The translations under genes and the position numbers were made by a program. A stretch of DNA of 64,000 bases from Polyodon spathula (lineage: Eukaryota > Chordata > Actinopteri > Acipenseriformes > Polyodontidae): contig NC_054536.1 in the NCBI RefSeq assembly GCF_017654505.1, positions 28,855,470 through 28,919,469 on the forward strand, in the 5' to 3' direction. The notes beneath the pieces were generated by a model. It saw nothing but the letters and a program-made list of their open reading frames with translations, was not told the DNA's origin and made no database searches. This document shows, in pieces, positions 21,050 through 32,774 of this stretch. The number at the start of each line of letters is the position of its first letter. The stretch's first letter is position 1.

Positions 21050-22700
21050 TTTTTTTTTTTTTTATTTGGTGGTGACATCACAGACCAGGAAATACAGGCA
21101 CACACAAGAGTTGAGTCACTAATGCACTTGTATTGATAAATTAGCATTACCCTTTGATAAACATTTAATAAATATGAACTATTTATCTTGTATATTATGT
21201 AAGGGAGTGTTTCCATCCAAAGTAGGAAAAGATAACCAAAATGTCATGATTTCTAATAAATATGGTAAAGTGATTGATTCAAGAAAATAATAATAATATA
21301 AATGACACAAATGGCAGCACTTGGATTATGGCAAAAATAGGTGAGTTTAGCATATCATTGACACACTGTCAGCTGTAACTACCTGCCCCATGCGGCCCAA
21401 CAAAATACTGTTGTTGTTGCCTTACCCAGTTAATCAGCTGTCAGAAGGTGTGTGCATGACAAACGTGTCTTAGGGGCATGGAAACATACAGTCTACAGCG
21501 AGGTAATAGAGTGGAGAGCACTGGTCAGTAAAGAGAGTGTCTCAGCTTGATTGAAGGCAATCACATTTATAGGAGATCTGGCAAAGCAGGCATCACAAAA
21601 GCAATGCTTCCTAGTGAATATGTTAAACACAAATTAATTACAGTACAGTTCTATTTAACTAGCAACAGGAGAAGCCAGGACAACTCTAATGGATAGAAAC
21701 CAGAAGCTCACAGTTTCTGCAATTTCAAGGATGTAACAGGTCAACCTTTCCATATTCTTTGAGAAGATGAGTTACAAATCTTCTGATATCATGAAATCCA
21801 AACTGAATCACAGAGGTATTTTTTTGCTAAGTTGTGCATTTCTTAAAAGTAGTTTATACATAATGTATAAACTAAATGGTTAGTTTAAACAGTGTAAAAA
21901 CAGAGTTGCAATGTATTATGTGATCCACGTGACCTATATAAGATATGTGTAAGTTGTGAAAACTACTATCACAATCATGGGAAAGAAGTAATACTGGCTT
22001 ATCTCTCAACGCAGTGGCAATACAATGTTTCCTGGGTGTTCCTGGAATGGGAAAGTCTGCAGAAAACCAGAGAGCACAACTTCAGTTTCAAGAGGATCAT
22101 GACGAATCAAGCCCGCAGGCAGGTGCAACCTATTGTTAAGACATACCTGTTTATACTCAAACTATACACAGAGAGCAATGCATCGTGGGCTATTTTTGTT
22201 AGCCAATGATTGTACTTTTAGGTCTAATAATTAAAATGATTAGCAATTATAGTCAAACATTTATTTAGTTTAGTTTAAGTGAAACGTTATTATTATTATT
22301 GATAATAATAGTGGTAGTGAGTGGAAGTGTTAGTAATCGACTCAATGGTGGCATTTTGGACAGCCAGCTCTGCTGTAAGAACAGTGATTAATTTGCAGAG
22401 GGCAAAAGTTTTTTAATTTGAAAAGACAGACGCAGAAAGATCAGTACTAAACCAGCAAAGACATGAAAACTTGTGCCTTAAAGACAGCAGCAGTAACAAT
22501 GTGGCGAATAATGTTTGTGCCCAGGCACAAAAGCAATAAATCTGAATTCTACTAAGCCTTACAAACAGCTAGCAAATCCACTATATTACTTTTTATGTGG
22601 TCCAGGACTGGAAAAAAATAAGACTTTCTTATATTTAATGGTCTCATATTTCAAAGGGCGTAGACCAGCCTTTCCCGGGACGCAATGCTCAACACCCGTG
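21050..22700. other. No recognised feature
   Basis: Intron-like AT-rich sequence between candidate exons. No gene seen. Confidence 0.4.
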
Positions 22701-22819
22701 AACCCCCATGGTAGAGCCTCTGATCTAGCACATACCTACTTTCGACACCATGTGTGCAACGGTGGCCATCTTGGTTACAGGCTGTCCTTTCACCAAGATG
22801 GCCACCAGCCACACACCCA

Positions 22820-22990
22820 TGCACCCCCATTTGTGTTGTACCAGTGTTTTGTGTTTTGTTCAAACTTTTTATTTGTTTATTTATTATTAAACATGCAGCA
22901 GCGTTTTCATACCCTGCAGTACTGACTGTGTGCCCATTTTCTTCAGAGTTGGACATCACCACACAAGCCATCCTGGTGACAAGAACACAC
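22820..22990 (+). mobile_element. LTR fragment, dispersed family A
   Basis: Shares ttttgttcaaac, ttgtttatttattattaaac and atcaccacacaag with the family A copies at 4.7-5.0k and 29.1k. The preceding 22680-22820 contains aagatggcc on both strands as a small inverted repeat. Confidence 0.5.
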
Positions 22991-23094
22991 CCTTGATTTC
23001 ATGAAATCGAGGTCAAATCCCTCAATCTAAATCTCCCTATATGAGACGTCTCTTAAACGCTTTAAGAATAACACCCTGGATTTCCAGCAGCTAC

Positions 23095-23209
23095 CCAAAA
23101 GTACTTGGAGCAGAGCAGCTGCGCTCAGGCTCTCTCTGAATGTAAAGCCTGTCAGCTGGAAGGCTGCAAATACTCCAGTACACAGGTGGACTGGAACGAG
23201 GTATAACAC
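23095..23209 (-). pseudogene. abca13: abca13-like pseudogene, TM9-TM10 exon (intact)
   Basis: 115 bp from acceptor tttcgtctag to donor ttttgg then gtagct. It is fully open: VLYLVPVHLCTGVFAAFQL, then TGFTFRESLSAAALLQVLL, plus one base. This is the hydrophobic TM9-TM10 segment of ABCA12/13-type proteins. The AFQLT.FTFRE.L string is what points to ABCA13 in particular. It joins in phase to the preceding exon (WDM then VLYLV). No lesion is visible in this exon, which keeps open the possibility of a recently lost or partly active gene. Confidence 0.88.
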
Positions 23210-23544
23210 CTAGACGAAACCCAAGTTACACAATTCTAGTTTACAGGAAAATGGCACATAGCTTTTGAATGCTCTGCTTCTTTTTGAATCGTAATTAGCA
23301 CTTTTTCTATTAAAAGGAAGAAACACCAAACACAATTTTAAAACTTATAAGAAACCACTTAAAACCAATGGCAAGCCCCTAAGTGGTTTATTTCTGTTTT
23401 GTAAATACTGAGTGCAATGGTGCTAATGGCATTTTGTGGTACACAGCTATGAGAATATAGCCCATTGTGCATAGCCCATTTCATTGTTGCTTTTATATGA
23501 GACGTGACACATACACTTATCTCCATTTTGAATGCCGATGTGCT

Positions 23545-24695
23545 TGTTGTGAAGTTGTCTGTAGTGTTCCTCAGGGTTCTATTTTAGGTCCCCTGTTGTT
23601 TTCATTATATATGTTGCCATTAGGTGATATTATCCGCAGGCATGGAGTGAATATCCGCAGGCATGGAGTGAATTTCCATTGTTACGCAGATGATATCAGC
23701 TGTATTTGTCTTTCAATCCAGACAATCCCTCTACTGGGATGCTATTAGCTGCTTGCTTTGCGGACATAAAGTGTTGGATGTCACAATTTTCTGATGTTGA
23801 ATTCTGATAAAACGGAGGTCATGCTTGTGGGTTCACAGCACCAATTAAAAAATGTTAATTTATATAAAATAGATCTTAGCATTCTTTCCTCAGAACTAAA
23901 ACTTTAAGCAAGAAATTTGGGGGTCATTTTTGATCCTGTTCGATCATTTGAGTCCCATATTAAGAACGTTACTAAAGCATCTTTTCATCATTTGAGAAAT
24001 ATAGCTAAACTTTGTTCTGTTATTTCTGTATCTGATGCTGAGAGGCTAATGCATGCCTTTGTTTCATCGAGAATCGACTATTGTAATGCACTTTTTTCTG
24101 GGATTCCAAAGTATTTGGTGTTTCGCTTATAGCTTATTCAGAATGCTGCTGCAAGAATTCTAACTAAAACCAGAAAAGATGAACATATTACTCCTGTCTT
24201 GGCCTCTTTACAATGGCTTCCTGTGCAGTTTCAAATTGATTTTAAGATTTTAACTTATAAAGCCCTTAATGGATTAGCACCCAGTTATTTACAAGAGTTA
24301 TTGATACCATACACTCCTAAGTGGAATCTTACATCTCAGGATGCAGGGCTCTTGGTTATTCTAAGGGTAAATACTAATAGTATGGTCTGAAGGGCCTTTT
24401 CTTATAAGACAGCATGGAATGCTCTCTCTTTTTTTTTTTTTGCCAGAGAAGCTAAGAGACCTGCTGTTTTTAAGTCAAGATTGAAGACTTATTTATATAC
24501 ACAGGCCTTTTTATTATTACTGATTTTTAAAAAAAAATATGATTGGAAATGTATTTACTTTTATTTGAAATAGTCTTTTTATTATCTTTATGCTATTGTA
24601 AGTTTTATTATGCTGTGTGTATTATGTTTTCTGTAAAGCACCTTGGGGTCTATGACATAAGGTGCTATATAAATGAAATAAATAAATAAAATAAC
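23545..24695 (+). pseudogene. L2-clade LINE, RT C-terminal half and 3' tail
   Basis: Reads [29 protein letters not shown] (active-site YADD present), then GVIFDPVRSFESHIKNVTK, SSRIDYCNALFSGIPK, LIQNAAARILTKTRKDEHIT and LASLQWLPVQFQIDFKILTY, all L2 hallmarks. The 3' end has the L2-type tail gcaccttggggtct and ggtgctatataaatga. A tandem 21-bp duplication (23634-23675 region) adds seven in-frame residues just before YADD. Stops and frameshifts break the rest, for example at 24130 and 24387. Confidence 0.88.
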
Positions 24696-25283
24696 TATAT
24701 AAAATGATGTACCTATCAACATCTGCAGTTGTGCTGTTCATCATGGTGACGTTAATCTTTCCAGCTCTTATTGTTTTAGCAACAGCAATTGATGATTAAA
24801 GGCACAGCAGTCTGTTACAAATTTGCACTACTGGCACAGAGCTGGAGGTCATCTTTAGACGACGTTGGAACTGAGGGTTGTTAACGGGCAATGCGTGTCC
24901 TGTTTTCAGTGTACTAGATAACCGGACAGCTGGCAACCCTAGTGACAGAATAATTGCCGTGAAACCAAGACATTTACATATAATAATTGCACTATAATCT
25001 TTGTGAATTTCTGCATGGTTAATATAAAGCATGACCAACAATATATGACAGCTTACTTTTTTAGCTGATATTTTGTAATTGCGAGTTCATCAGTTGGTGG
25101 TCAAAAGTATTCTTTATTAAATAGTGTTTGCAGTTTAACAGTAATGGGAAAGAGTTTAAGACTTTATTATAATGTATTTTTAATTTCAGTTGAATATCCT
25201 TAACAATCTCAGTTACTTCAGTGACATTCAATTGGCTAACCAAGAGGTCTTTCTGTAAAAAAACAGTGGAATGTGTGGATCAC

Positions 25284-25418
25284 CATGTCAGAGGAAATTA
25301 GCAAACCAGTATGTTGTGTAGGAGAGCCCAGAGATTTCCCCCGGACACTCTGTCCTTTACCACTGAGGTGCCAATGCTGGCAGTATGGGTCACTCGATAC
25401 TGACTAATACTCTCCTAG
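25284..25418 (-). pseudogene. abca13: abca13-like pseudogene, TM8 exon
   Basis: 135 bp from acceptor attttttcttcag to a donor-like gtgatc after the ATG of the conserved DM. Pieces in order: ESISQYRV, THTASIGTSVVKDRVS, then after a frameshift EISGLSYTTYWFANFL, then DM after a 2-bp loss that removes the Trp of LWDM. ABCA13 has ESI.Q..V, SASIG.SVV.DRV, ISGL.Y..YWF.NFL.DM. Compared with that, about eight residues are missing between RV and THTASIG, and about six between DRVS and EISGL. Joining with the upstream 55-bp exon gives I then TAG then ESI, so the conserved Leu codon has become a stop. Confidence 0.85.
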
Positions 25419-25429
25419 CTGAAGAAAAA

Positions 25430-25692
25430 ATAAATTTCACTGACCGATAGATAGGTAGATAGATAGATAGAAAGAAAATAAGTAGGTTTTGTGTTAAGGG
25501 GAATGAATGAATGAGCAGTGAATAAAGAACACTGGGCAATCTGGAAATATGCAAATTTCAGCATTACAAGAGCCAATCAAATCATGTGAAAGTCGCCTAA
25601 AGGCTTCTACATTCACAGCGTTTTAAAAGTCAAAGCACAATATCTGCAGACATGTTTCACCGCTCATCAGTGAAGAGTAACTGTACTTTGAC

Positions 25693-25723
<31 letters not shown>

Positions 25724-26000
25724 TGAAGCTAACAATTAGATTAGCTTCACCTCCTGCTTCCGAAAAGGAACTCACTATCCCTGTACTTATACTGGAGGGT
25801 AGAAACCTGCCCCATCCTATCATAGGCTACAATGTAATTGCAGAAACAGTTAAAGAAAGTGGATAGGCTGTGAGTGGACCAGTTCTCCGTTAGTAAACTA
25901 GGACTGTAAAAGCTGCTTTCCCTAGCATGCAAAGCCACAAAGTTAGACCACTCATTTATCTGATTAGAACTGAGAATGTCACTGAGTCAGTCCATGGCAT
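25430..26000. other. Intron-like; short GATA and TA microsatellites
   Basis: Short (GATA)n at 25455-25470 and (TA)n at 25695-25727. Otherwise nothing recognised. Confidence 0.5.
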
Positions 26001-26004
26001 ATTG

Positions 26005-26345
26005 GAGGCTCCATCCTGTTGTTTGAACCAAGCCTGGAAGCACAATGGCTGGAGGGTCTGGAATTCTTCAAGATGCTAGTGAACATTCCAGAAGGCACCA
26101 CGCCGCAGATCATAATTGATGTGGAAAATATGACCGAATATGACATCAGACTGAAAGGCAAGAACCATGCTTGGCACATTACAGCTAATTACAGCAGTTC
26201 TCCCAGCTGGTTTGGTGGATGATAACAACGATACAAATTCTGCCTTACATCTGGGTGTTAATTTCAATAGTATCCAGTGGAATGGAGGTGGATCAAATGG
26301 AAGGACTGAGCAAGGCAATGACCCGTGGGATCCACCGGTTCATCT
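26005..26345 (+). other. Unidentified coding-like segment
   Basis: Plus-strand open stretch reading FFKMLVNIPEGTTPQIIIDV, then ENMTEYDIRLKGKNHAWHI. It runs into a stop near 26222, while an overlapping frame continues LVDDNNDTNSALHLGVNFNS. Base composition and residue make-up look protein-coding, and the two frames could be one sequence broken by a frameshift. I do not recognise the family. It abuts the breakpoint of the deleted DIRS copy at about 26350, so it may be captured or unrelated flanking sequence. Confidence 0.3.
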
Positions 26346-26349
26346 GATC

Positions 26350-27730
26350 TGAGGATAGCGTCCATGCACTTTGAAAACGTAAAAGGAGCTAAGGAGAGGC
26401 TGAACGGAGGGAGCAGTGCAAGATCTGTGGCCCAAAGGTATGCCCCAGGCATATCGGCGCATCTAGTAGCCATAGCTGTCTGCGAGCTACCACCAGACTT
26501 GCCAGGCTCTGACCTAGGGCTTGCCCTTGAAGGCTAGAGATCTGGAGCAGCATGCCGGAGATGAGACGCAACTCAGAAGACACCGGCTCCGGGAGCAGTG
26601 CTTCCCTGAGAATGTCATCCATGTAGGCCATTAGTATGCCTGCTGTGTTTGCCAAGCAGGTTGCCTGTGCCTCCACTGCAAATGTCCTCCTCAAGTGTGT
26701 CAGAGAAAGCTGGGAAGGGTTGCTGGCAGGGAGCTACAGCCTGCGTCTGGAACACAGACTGACGTGGCTCGACCGCTGCTGTCCAGGGGACCTGCAAGAA
26801 GGTTTGCAGCACATCCCATCAGTGCCGACGTAGAGCTCAAAAGCAGGGGCAGACTAGCTTCTGAGGCAACCTCGGAGCTAGGCTCCATCTCGGCAGAGAA
26901 TGCAGGCTCCTCTCCGTCCTCAATCTCGGTGGGGAAGGAGTTATCACCTCAGGATCCCACTATTAATAGTGCATCCTCCTCTGTCATCTGTGATGATGCT
27001 TCCCATTCACCCTGACCCCCCCTGGGGGAGACAGGAACTGGTACTCGGGCGAGCGATAGCGGAGCCAGGGCTGCGACTGGAGTCGTAGGTGTCTGCTGCC
27101 TTGTCAGGATCTCCAGTACCTGGGCCATCTAAGCCTTGAGGCCCATTATGTCCCTCGTCTGCTTCGATCGCTTAACCCGTCTCCCTTGTGGAGATGGGGA
27201 GCAGATACAGGGGAGTACAGGGGATGACCTGCGAGGGGCTCTGGGATAACCAGAGGAGCAGGGGACCTGGGGCCCCAAGGACTGCTGACGGCTCGGCCAC
27301 AGGAGACAGGGCCTCCATACCCGTTGTCCTAGCCAGTCTACTGCAAAGCACACAGGGCTGAAAAGCTGCGCAGGTCTCATCCCCTAAGGCAAGAGTGACG
27401 CCCAAGTACCGCGCACACAAAGTATGCCCATCCTCATGGGGTATGTTTGCACTACAGGTCATGCAAGCATGGAACCAGGACATGCCGGCCATCACTGTGA
27501 TAATGGCGCCTGGTATGTGACCACTGGCGTTGCACAATGCACGTGCACAGAGTGCAAGGCACAGGAGCGCTTAAGCACTGCATGCACCAAGCATTGTGTG
27601 CACCAGGCACCATGCGCATCACGTGCACCGAGTACCATGTGCACCGGGTGTATCAAGCACCAAGATTGGTGCTGTTACAGTTGCTACCTCTTAAAGCCGA
27701 CATTGTTTGATCTACTATGCTCGACCTAGT
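26350..27730 (-). pseudogene. Deleted DIRS-type retrotransposon copy (gag plus RT remnant)
   Basis: Minus strand, same family as 59.3-62.6k. From the 5' side: a Cys/His Gag start (FHACMTCSANIP, EDGHTLCARYLG, TCAAFQPCVLCSRL), an acidic Ser/Pro-rich middle, then a small RT piece reading PFSLSLAPFTFSKCMDAIL at about 26.35-26.42k. Most of RT, RNase H and the tyrosine recombinase is deleted. DNA matches to the second copy include aggatagcgtcca(t/c)gcactt and ccatagctgtctgc. Confidence 0.8.
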
Positions 27731-28150
27731 AGGGGAGTGGTTTGAGCTACGTCACCGCATTGACGCGCTAAGGCCGGCCTAGGGCCTGCGTTGGGTTCAC
27801 ATACACAGATAGGCTGGCCCTGAGGCGGCATTGCCTACTTTAGGCAGCATCAAAAAGCTGGTCTAAATTTCACCCAGCCCAGGGTCACCTTTTCATTTTT
27901 CAAGTGTTCAAGCATGAGATAAGACGGCCCTGGGCTGGCCTAAACCGCAAGTATGAACAGGGTCAGTGTAGTGCATTTTCAAGCATATTACACTTTGTGA
28001 AAGAGACTTGATACCTTTCTATTATATTTAACTTGTACTTTCCCTAAGGTAGCAATAGGTAGTTAAAGATTAGTGCTAATGTTTCCTGGTAATGTTTGGT
28101 GTTTTTTTTTGTGTTATCACGACTGCAATTACAGTGCTTGTTTCTATTGT
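27730..28150. other. GC-rich then AT-rich spacer
   Basis: 27770-27960 carries GGCC/GGCT clusters, including an inverted pair ccagcccaggg and ccctgggctgg about 45 bp apart. It may be the DIRS terminal region or a small foldback element. Confidence 0.3.
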
Positions 28151-28160
28151 ATTTACTTAC

Positions 28161-28215
28161 ATTTTGTCTTCATCTAACAAGGCTCCTCCATATGGGTGAC
28201 TGTTTAGAGCAAGTC
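28161..28215 (-). pseudogene. abca13: abca13-like pseudogene, 55-bp ectodomain exon
   Basis: Tiny exon with textbook edges: acceptor ggttgctcttttag and donor aaaat then gtaagt. It reads LALNSHPYGGALLDEDK followed by a split codon AT. ABCA13 has the near-identical motif SHPYGGALL.EDK just before TM8. It is open within itself and in correct phase with the 25.4k exon. Confidence 0.82.
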
Positions 28216-29009
28216 CTAAAAGAGCAACCACAAAAATAACCAGGTTTACAATTGGATATGATAAATAAACTAGTTAAGGCAGACCTGCTGTTTGGAGAGT
28301 TCGGTCTTACTTCCTTACATGATAACTCCAGGGGATTTGTCTATTATCAGGAAACAACATGCTAACTACCTCATTTGAAAACCACTTGCCAGCAGCAAGA
28401 ACACAAATACAATATTCATGGATTCAGTGAATAACAATTCACTCTTTAAAGCACCACATTTATTTTGCACTGAAATCAACTTTAAAGGTCATAATAATAA
28501 AACAAATATGCTTGCATGCATTTGCTTTAAGAACAAGGATTTTAATTTGTTTTAAAAAACACAATGTTAACTAAAACTGTAAACAACCTGCAGTAACTGA
28601 ACGACAACATTTAAACGATAGACAGAAAAATATGAAATTACAAGAATAAACCATGATCTCACAACTGTATAATAAATAGTACAATGTATTGTCTATCATG
28701 GGTTGCATTGCTTACACCAGTAATGCTAGTTTAATATATATTTTTTTCTTCTTGGCCTGAATAAAAAACAATAAATATGCATTACCATAATGAGTTCAGA
28801 CTGTGCCAGGGGGCAGGTTAGCCCAAACAATGAAGTTATTCAGTTCATTTAAATATTAAGATTCTGCATGGTAACCCTGTAGCAGATCTACACAAAACAA
28901 CATGGAAGGTAGTACATAAAGATGTATAGTATGTTCTATACAATTAATTTACAATATTGGCTTAAGTGGAATAACAAAAATGCATCCTACATTAGATGTA
29001 CCCACGCTG

Positions 29010-29010
<1 letters not shown>
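28216..29010. other. No recognised feature
   Basis: AT-rich, intron-like. No gene seen. Confidence 0.4.

Positions 29011-29071
<61 letters not shown>
29011..29071. repeat. (TA)n microsatellite
   Basis: Pure TA run of about 60 bp abutting an LTR. Confidence 0.95.
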
Positions 29072-29075
<4 letters not shown>

Positions 29076-29084
29076 AAATAAAAG

Positions 29085-29590
29085 GTTTGAACAAAACAGA
29101 ATACTAATACAAAACAAAACGGCACAGTGGCCAAAACCGCCAAAACACAGACTAACAAACAGACATGGAACAAACAACTATCGTGCTGGTGCATTGCCAG
29201 CACATGTAGCAATTGTTGTGATTTACTGTATTTCTTTTACTTCACCGCCTGACTTTCGTTCCGCCTCTGAACACATTAACCCTGTTCAGCCAAAACTGCA
29301 GGTTTTTTATATTGTGGCCGAGGGATTAACTGGCTATCAATTACCTAGTTTATCCCTCAACCACATTTGACACAGGTTTTATCATATGCGTGGTCAAAAG
29401 CCAGTTTATCAAAGCACTCGCTGTTGACAATGCATTCTCAAGATTTTATCTGGATGGGGCATTCTAACTCCATCCAGGCTGTCAAACAATAACAATAAAA
29501 CTGTGTGTTTTTACATACAAACAATACATTTTAAATAATAATTAAACAAATAATATAATACACACAGGGGCAGGGTGTACCCAGTCACAC
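29085..29590 (-). mobile_element. Solo LTR, dispersed family A
   Basis: The reverse complement aligns with 4735-4995. Shared blocks are gttcagaggcggaacgaaag, aacaattgctacatgtgctg, agcacgatagttgtttgttc and ttggccactgtgc. The minus strand begins TGTGTGACTGGGTACACCC and carries AATAAA-type signals near its end, as an LTR should. Confidence 0.65.
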
Positions 29591-29599
29591 AGTCCAAAA

Positions 29600-31100
29600 G
29601 ACCAACCACCATATCTGGAAAAATGTATTCAAAACAAATAAAAACTATGCACCACCCCCCCAAGGCATAGTGCCAGGTGAATGAAATAGTTTATAAACAT
29701 GAAGCAAAATGGATATGTAAAAAAGTGACAGATATTTGTATCATTAATATTCCCAAGGTTAAAACAAAATCCAAGTGAAACATTACATTTTTATTGGACA
29801 ACAAATCATGCAACCTGTAACTATGAAGTATAACTATCAACTATTCTCTGGTTTATGAGGTTCAGCAGCAGCAGCATTGTAAAATGAATACTACAAAAGG
29901 GTCAGTTTTTCTTGTTTGATACCTATGATTAAACTTGATGTAGAGAATCATATAACAGGTTTGTATCGAATATCACAATTAATATCTCAAAGCTGTAGGT
30001 CATAGATTTTGCGTTACAGCCCTCCTCACACCAAAACCATGGCAAGTGAAAAATTGTAGAATGTAATTATATCAATGGGAGCAGTCACACTGGCTATGGC
30101 ACAAAGTGACTCAGGCGAGCAAGGGAGCAAATGTGGAAACAACAATGAACAAGGAGTTCATTATTGTTACATTTGGAGTTAGAGAGCTGAACCCTTAAAA
30201 AGTAATTTTCTAAGAAATGAGAAGATTGAGGTAGTTTCTCTGGTGTGTCACAAGATTATCCTTTGCACTGTAGGTACTGTACTTCCCTCGTGTTAAAACA
30301 TCTGCTTGATGTCCTCTAAATATTGCTCCACACAGTAACCAGTCAGGTTGTACAGAATGTGTTCCACTGCATTGGATTCTGTACTTTAGCAATATAATTA
30401 TTGCATATTGTTAATATTTAAAGTAATACATTTATGACCCTAATTTACACCATGCTGCAATGATAATGCTTAACTGATTTTACTTAGTAAGGACATCAAA
30501 CGATAGTCACACGTCATGAAATTACACCTACTTCATTATCCTTATTTATTTTCATATTGCATGTCTCTTAAACTAGGATATTTATTGTAAATTAAGAGGC
30601 ATTTTCAACACACCTTAAAATGAAAAGAAGAATCTTTATATGCTGTGTTATTGGTATCTTCCAATACAAAAACTTTAGTGATGCCTAATATGTGCTATAG
30701 TAACTTCAAATCTACTTAAGTTTTATAGTGTTAAAGAGCATAGTCTTCATATAAATTATTAAGAAATGGTTATCTAAAATTATTTCTACCCAACACAAAC
30801 TCAAACAGAATAATGTTTGTTCCATACAAAAGTATTTTACCTCCAGGGTGCTGCAATAAAATGCTTCATGCAAGAGGTTACAGTTTAAAGGGATGGATCC
30901 TTTTATAGCTCTCTGACCCATGCTGGTAGGTATAATGGTGTGCTGTGAAATTAATGTCTTTACTGACCAGGCACTAATTAGATGAAAAAAAAAGTTTAAA
31001 AACACTGCATGAAACAAACACTCTATATTGAACATAATGCTGGGCAGAATCGATGTTTACAGGCTGTGACAGGCTGACGAGTGTTGACGTCAGGCCAGAT
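29600..31100. other. No recognised feature
   Basis: AT-rich and intron-like. I searched the minus strand for the ABCA13 ectodomain exon with a SLPSYLN-type motif and did not find it. Confidence 0.4.
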
Positions 31101-31109
31101 GCAGGAACC

Positions 31110-31735
31110 AAACACACAGACGCAGTACTGCAGTTCAAAAGATGCTTGCGGGACTGTTTATTAAAGAACAAAAATAAATAAAATGTTTTAACAAAAATAA
31201 ATGCTCACAGAGCACAAAAATAAAAAGGCAAACAAAAACAAATTTCAAACACAAAATAACCCTTACGGTCCTGGCTGGGCAGTAGCCTTCACGGAACCTT
31301 TTATTTTCTTATCTAAATTTCTCTCTCTCGATCCTCGCTCTCGTACTCTCCTCCGTACACCCACCCTGAGGGCAGAGAGCTGAAGGCTTTTATGCAGGTG
31401 ACTCCTGATTAGCAACAAATGAATCACTTAATTAAATCGGGAGATGGCCACCTTCTGCAAGAGATTTTTAATTATTCCTGTCAGAGGACAAGTTGCCAAC
31501 CTTGCCTCTGCCAGAACACACCCAAACAAAACAATAACAAAAACAATGCGGCTACGCCGTCAATACATTTTTTAAATAAATGCAAATACACAATAATACG
31601 GCTTTCAATGTCATAATTACAATAAATAAATCATAATAAACAAACACAAAATAAACTGCATGGGCAGAGGAGGAAACCCTGTTCAAAACATAAATAATTT
31701 AACTGTACAGGGCTCCTCTCCCTGTTACACAGGCA
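31110..31735 (-). mobile_element. Solo LTR, family B
   Basis: Aligns along its length with 57380-58075 on the same strand. Shared blocks are ctcacagagcacaaaaataaa, ctggctgggc(a/g), gcagagagctg(a/c)agg, tttatgcaggtgac and gagatggccaccttctgca. The minus strand begins TGTAACAGGGAGAGGAGCCC. TTTATTAAA (AATAAA on the minus strand) lies near 31157. Confidence 0.75.
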
Positions 31736-31999
31736 TTTATTTATTAAATACTAGAACTATAAATTCTTTATTATCCAGTAAAAATGTAGCCCTGCCGAGA
31801 TTCAAAAATGAAAATTCGATCTTGATAACCTCACATACACTCTGCTCAAAGTTAGTTTTTTCTCTCTCTCTTTTAGTGATTATAGGCACAGTGTAGCAAG
31901 GGGTCTGGTGCGAAGCGGAGCCCATCCTGCTACCAAAAGATGACACACATACTACCTATTGTATTGATTTACTTATTTCATCACTGCTTTTACAGAAGG

Positions 32000-32750
32000 T
32001 GTGACAAATATAATGAATCTTGGTTGTAAACCTCCCTCCTGACCTGTGAGGGCGCTAAGCAGCGAAAGTAGGGTCCTTTGGACAGGCTGGCCTCACAGTT
32101 CTTTCCAGGGTTGGGAAGTTGGTCAATCTGGTTGGAAGCGCGACACTGTTGCAAGAACGTATTGACCCGGAAGGGAAACAACATAGCAGCTGCAGATTGT
32201 AGACACCTGCACTCGTTTACCAAGGGGTCATGCGTGACAGCATAAAAGGGGCCGGAGAATCGCAATCTACTCCTTTGCTTGGTTTTGCTTTTAAACTAGA
32301 AGGACAGTGAGAGATGCAGTAACAACTGTTATAAAAATAATATTTTGCTTGTTTTGTACTTGTTAGCAATTGCCTTTGTTTGTAAACCACCAGATGACTA
32401 AGACGTATCTGGAGCTGTCGCCTTGGGCCAGCACAAAGCCGGAACAGCACTTCACTCCAGTTATAAATAAATTGTTATCGTCCACCACGAACACTATTAC
32501 AAGCACCCAGACTGGTGAACGTGGCTGGTATTATTGTGGGGCGGATAACTGGTATTTATTACTGTATTTATTTATTACTATTTATTTGGGCTGCAATCAC
32601 TGTCTTTTCTATCTCCTTGCTATACGCATTGATGTGTATAGCTGGAGCTTATTGTTTGGTTGCCAGACCAGGATTTACAAATAAAAGTCCTTTTCCAAAT
32701 CGGATTACAAATTGTTGTCTCTGATTGTTCCTGCACTGCATCACCTCTAC
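32000..32750 (+). mobile_element. Solo LTR, family C
   Basis: Begins tgtgacaaatataatgaatc. It shares aggggtcatg(c/a)g, ggagctgtc and aaataaa-containing 3' blocks with the LTR at 59590-60140. Contains gggcgctaagcagcgaaagt. The AATAAA is at about 32680, close to the 3' end. Confidence 0.65.
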
Positions 32751-32774
32751 ACCTGTTCATAATCAGCAATCACA

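Noticed and set aside
22515..22925. 136-codon plus-strand open frame
   Set aside because: It runs into the family A LTR fragment and has no recognisable motif.
30712..31035. 107-codon minus-strand open frame as an ABCA13 ectodomain exon
   Set aside because: It lacks the SLPSYLN-type motif and other family residues.
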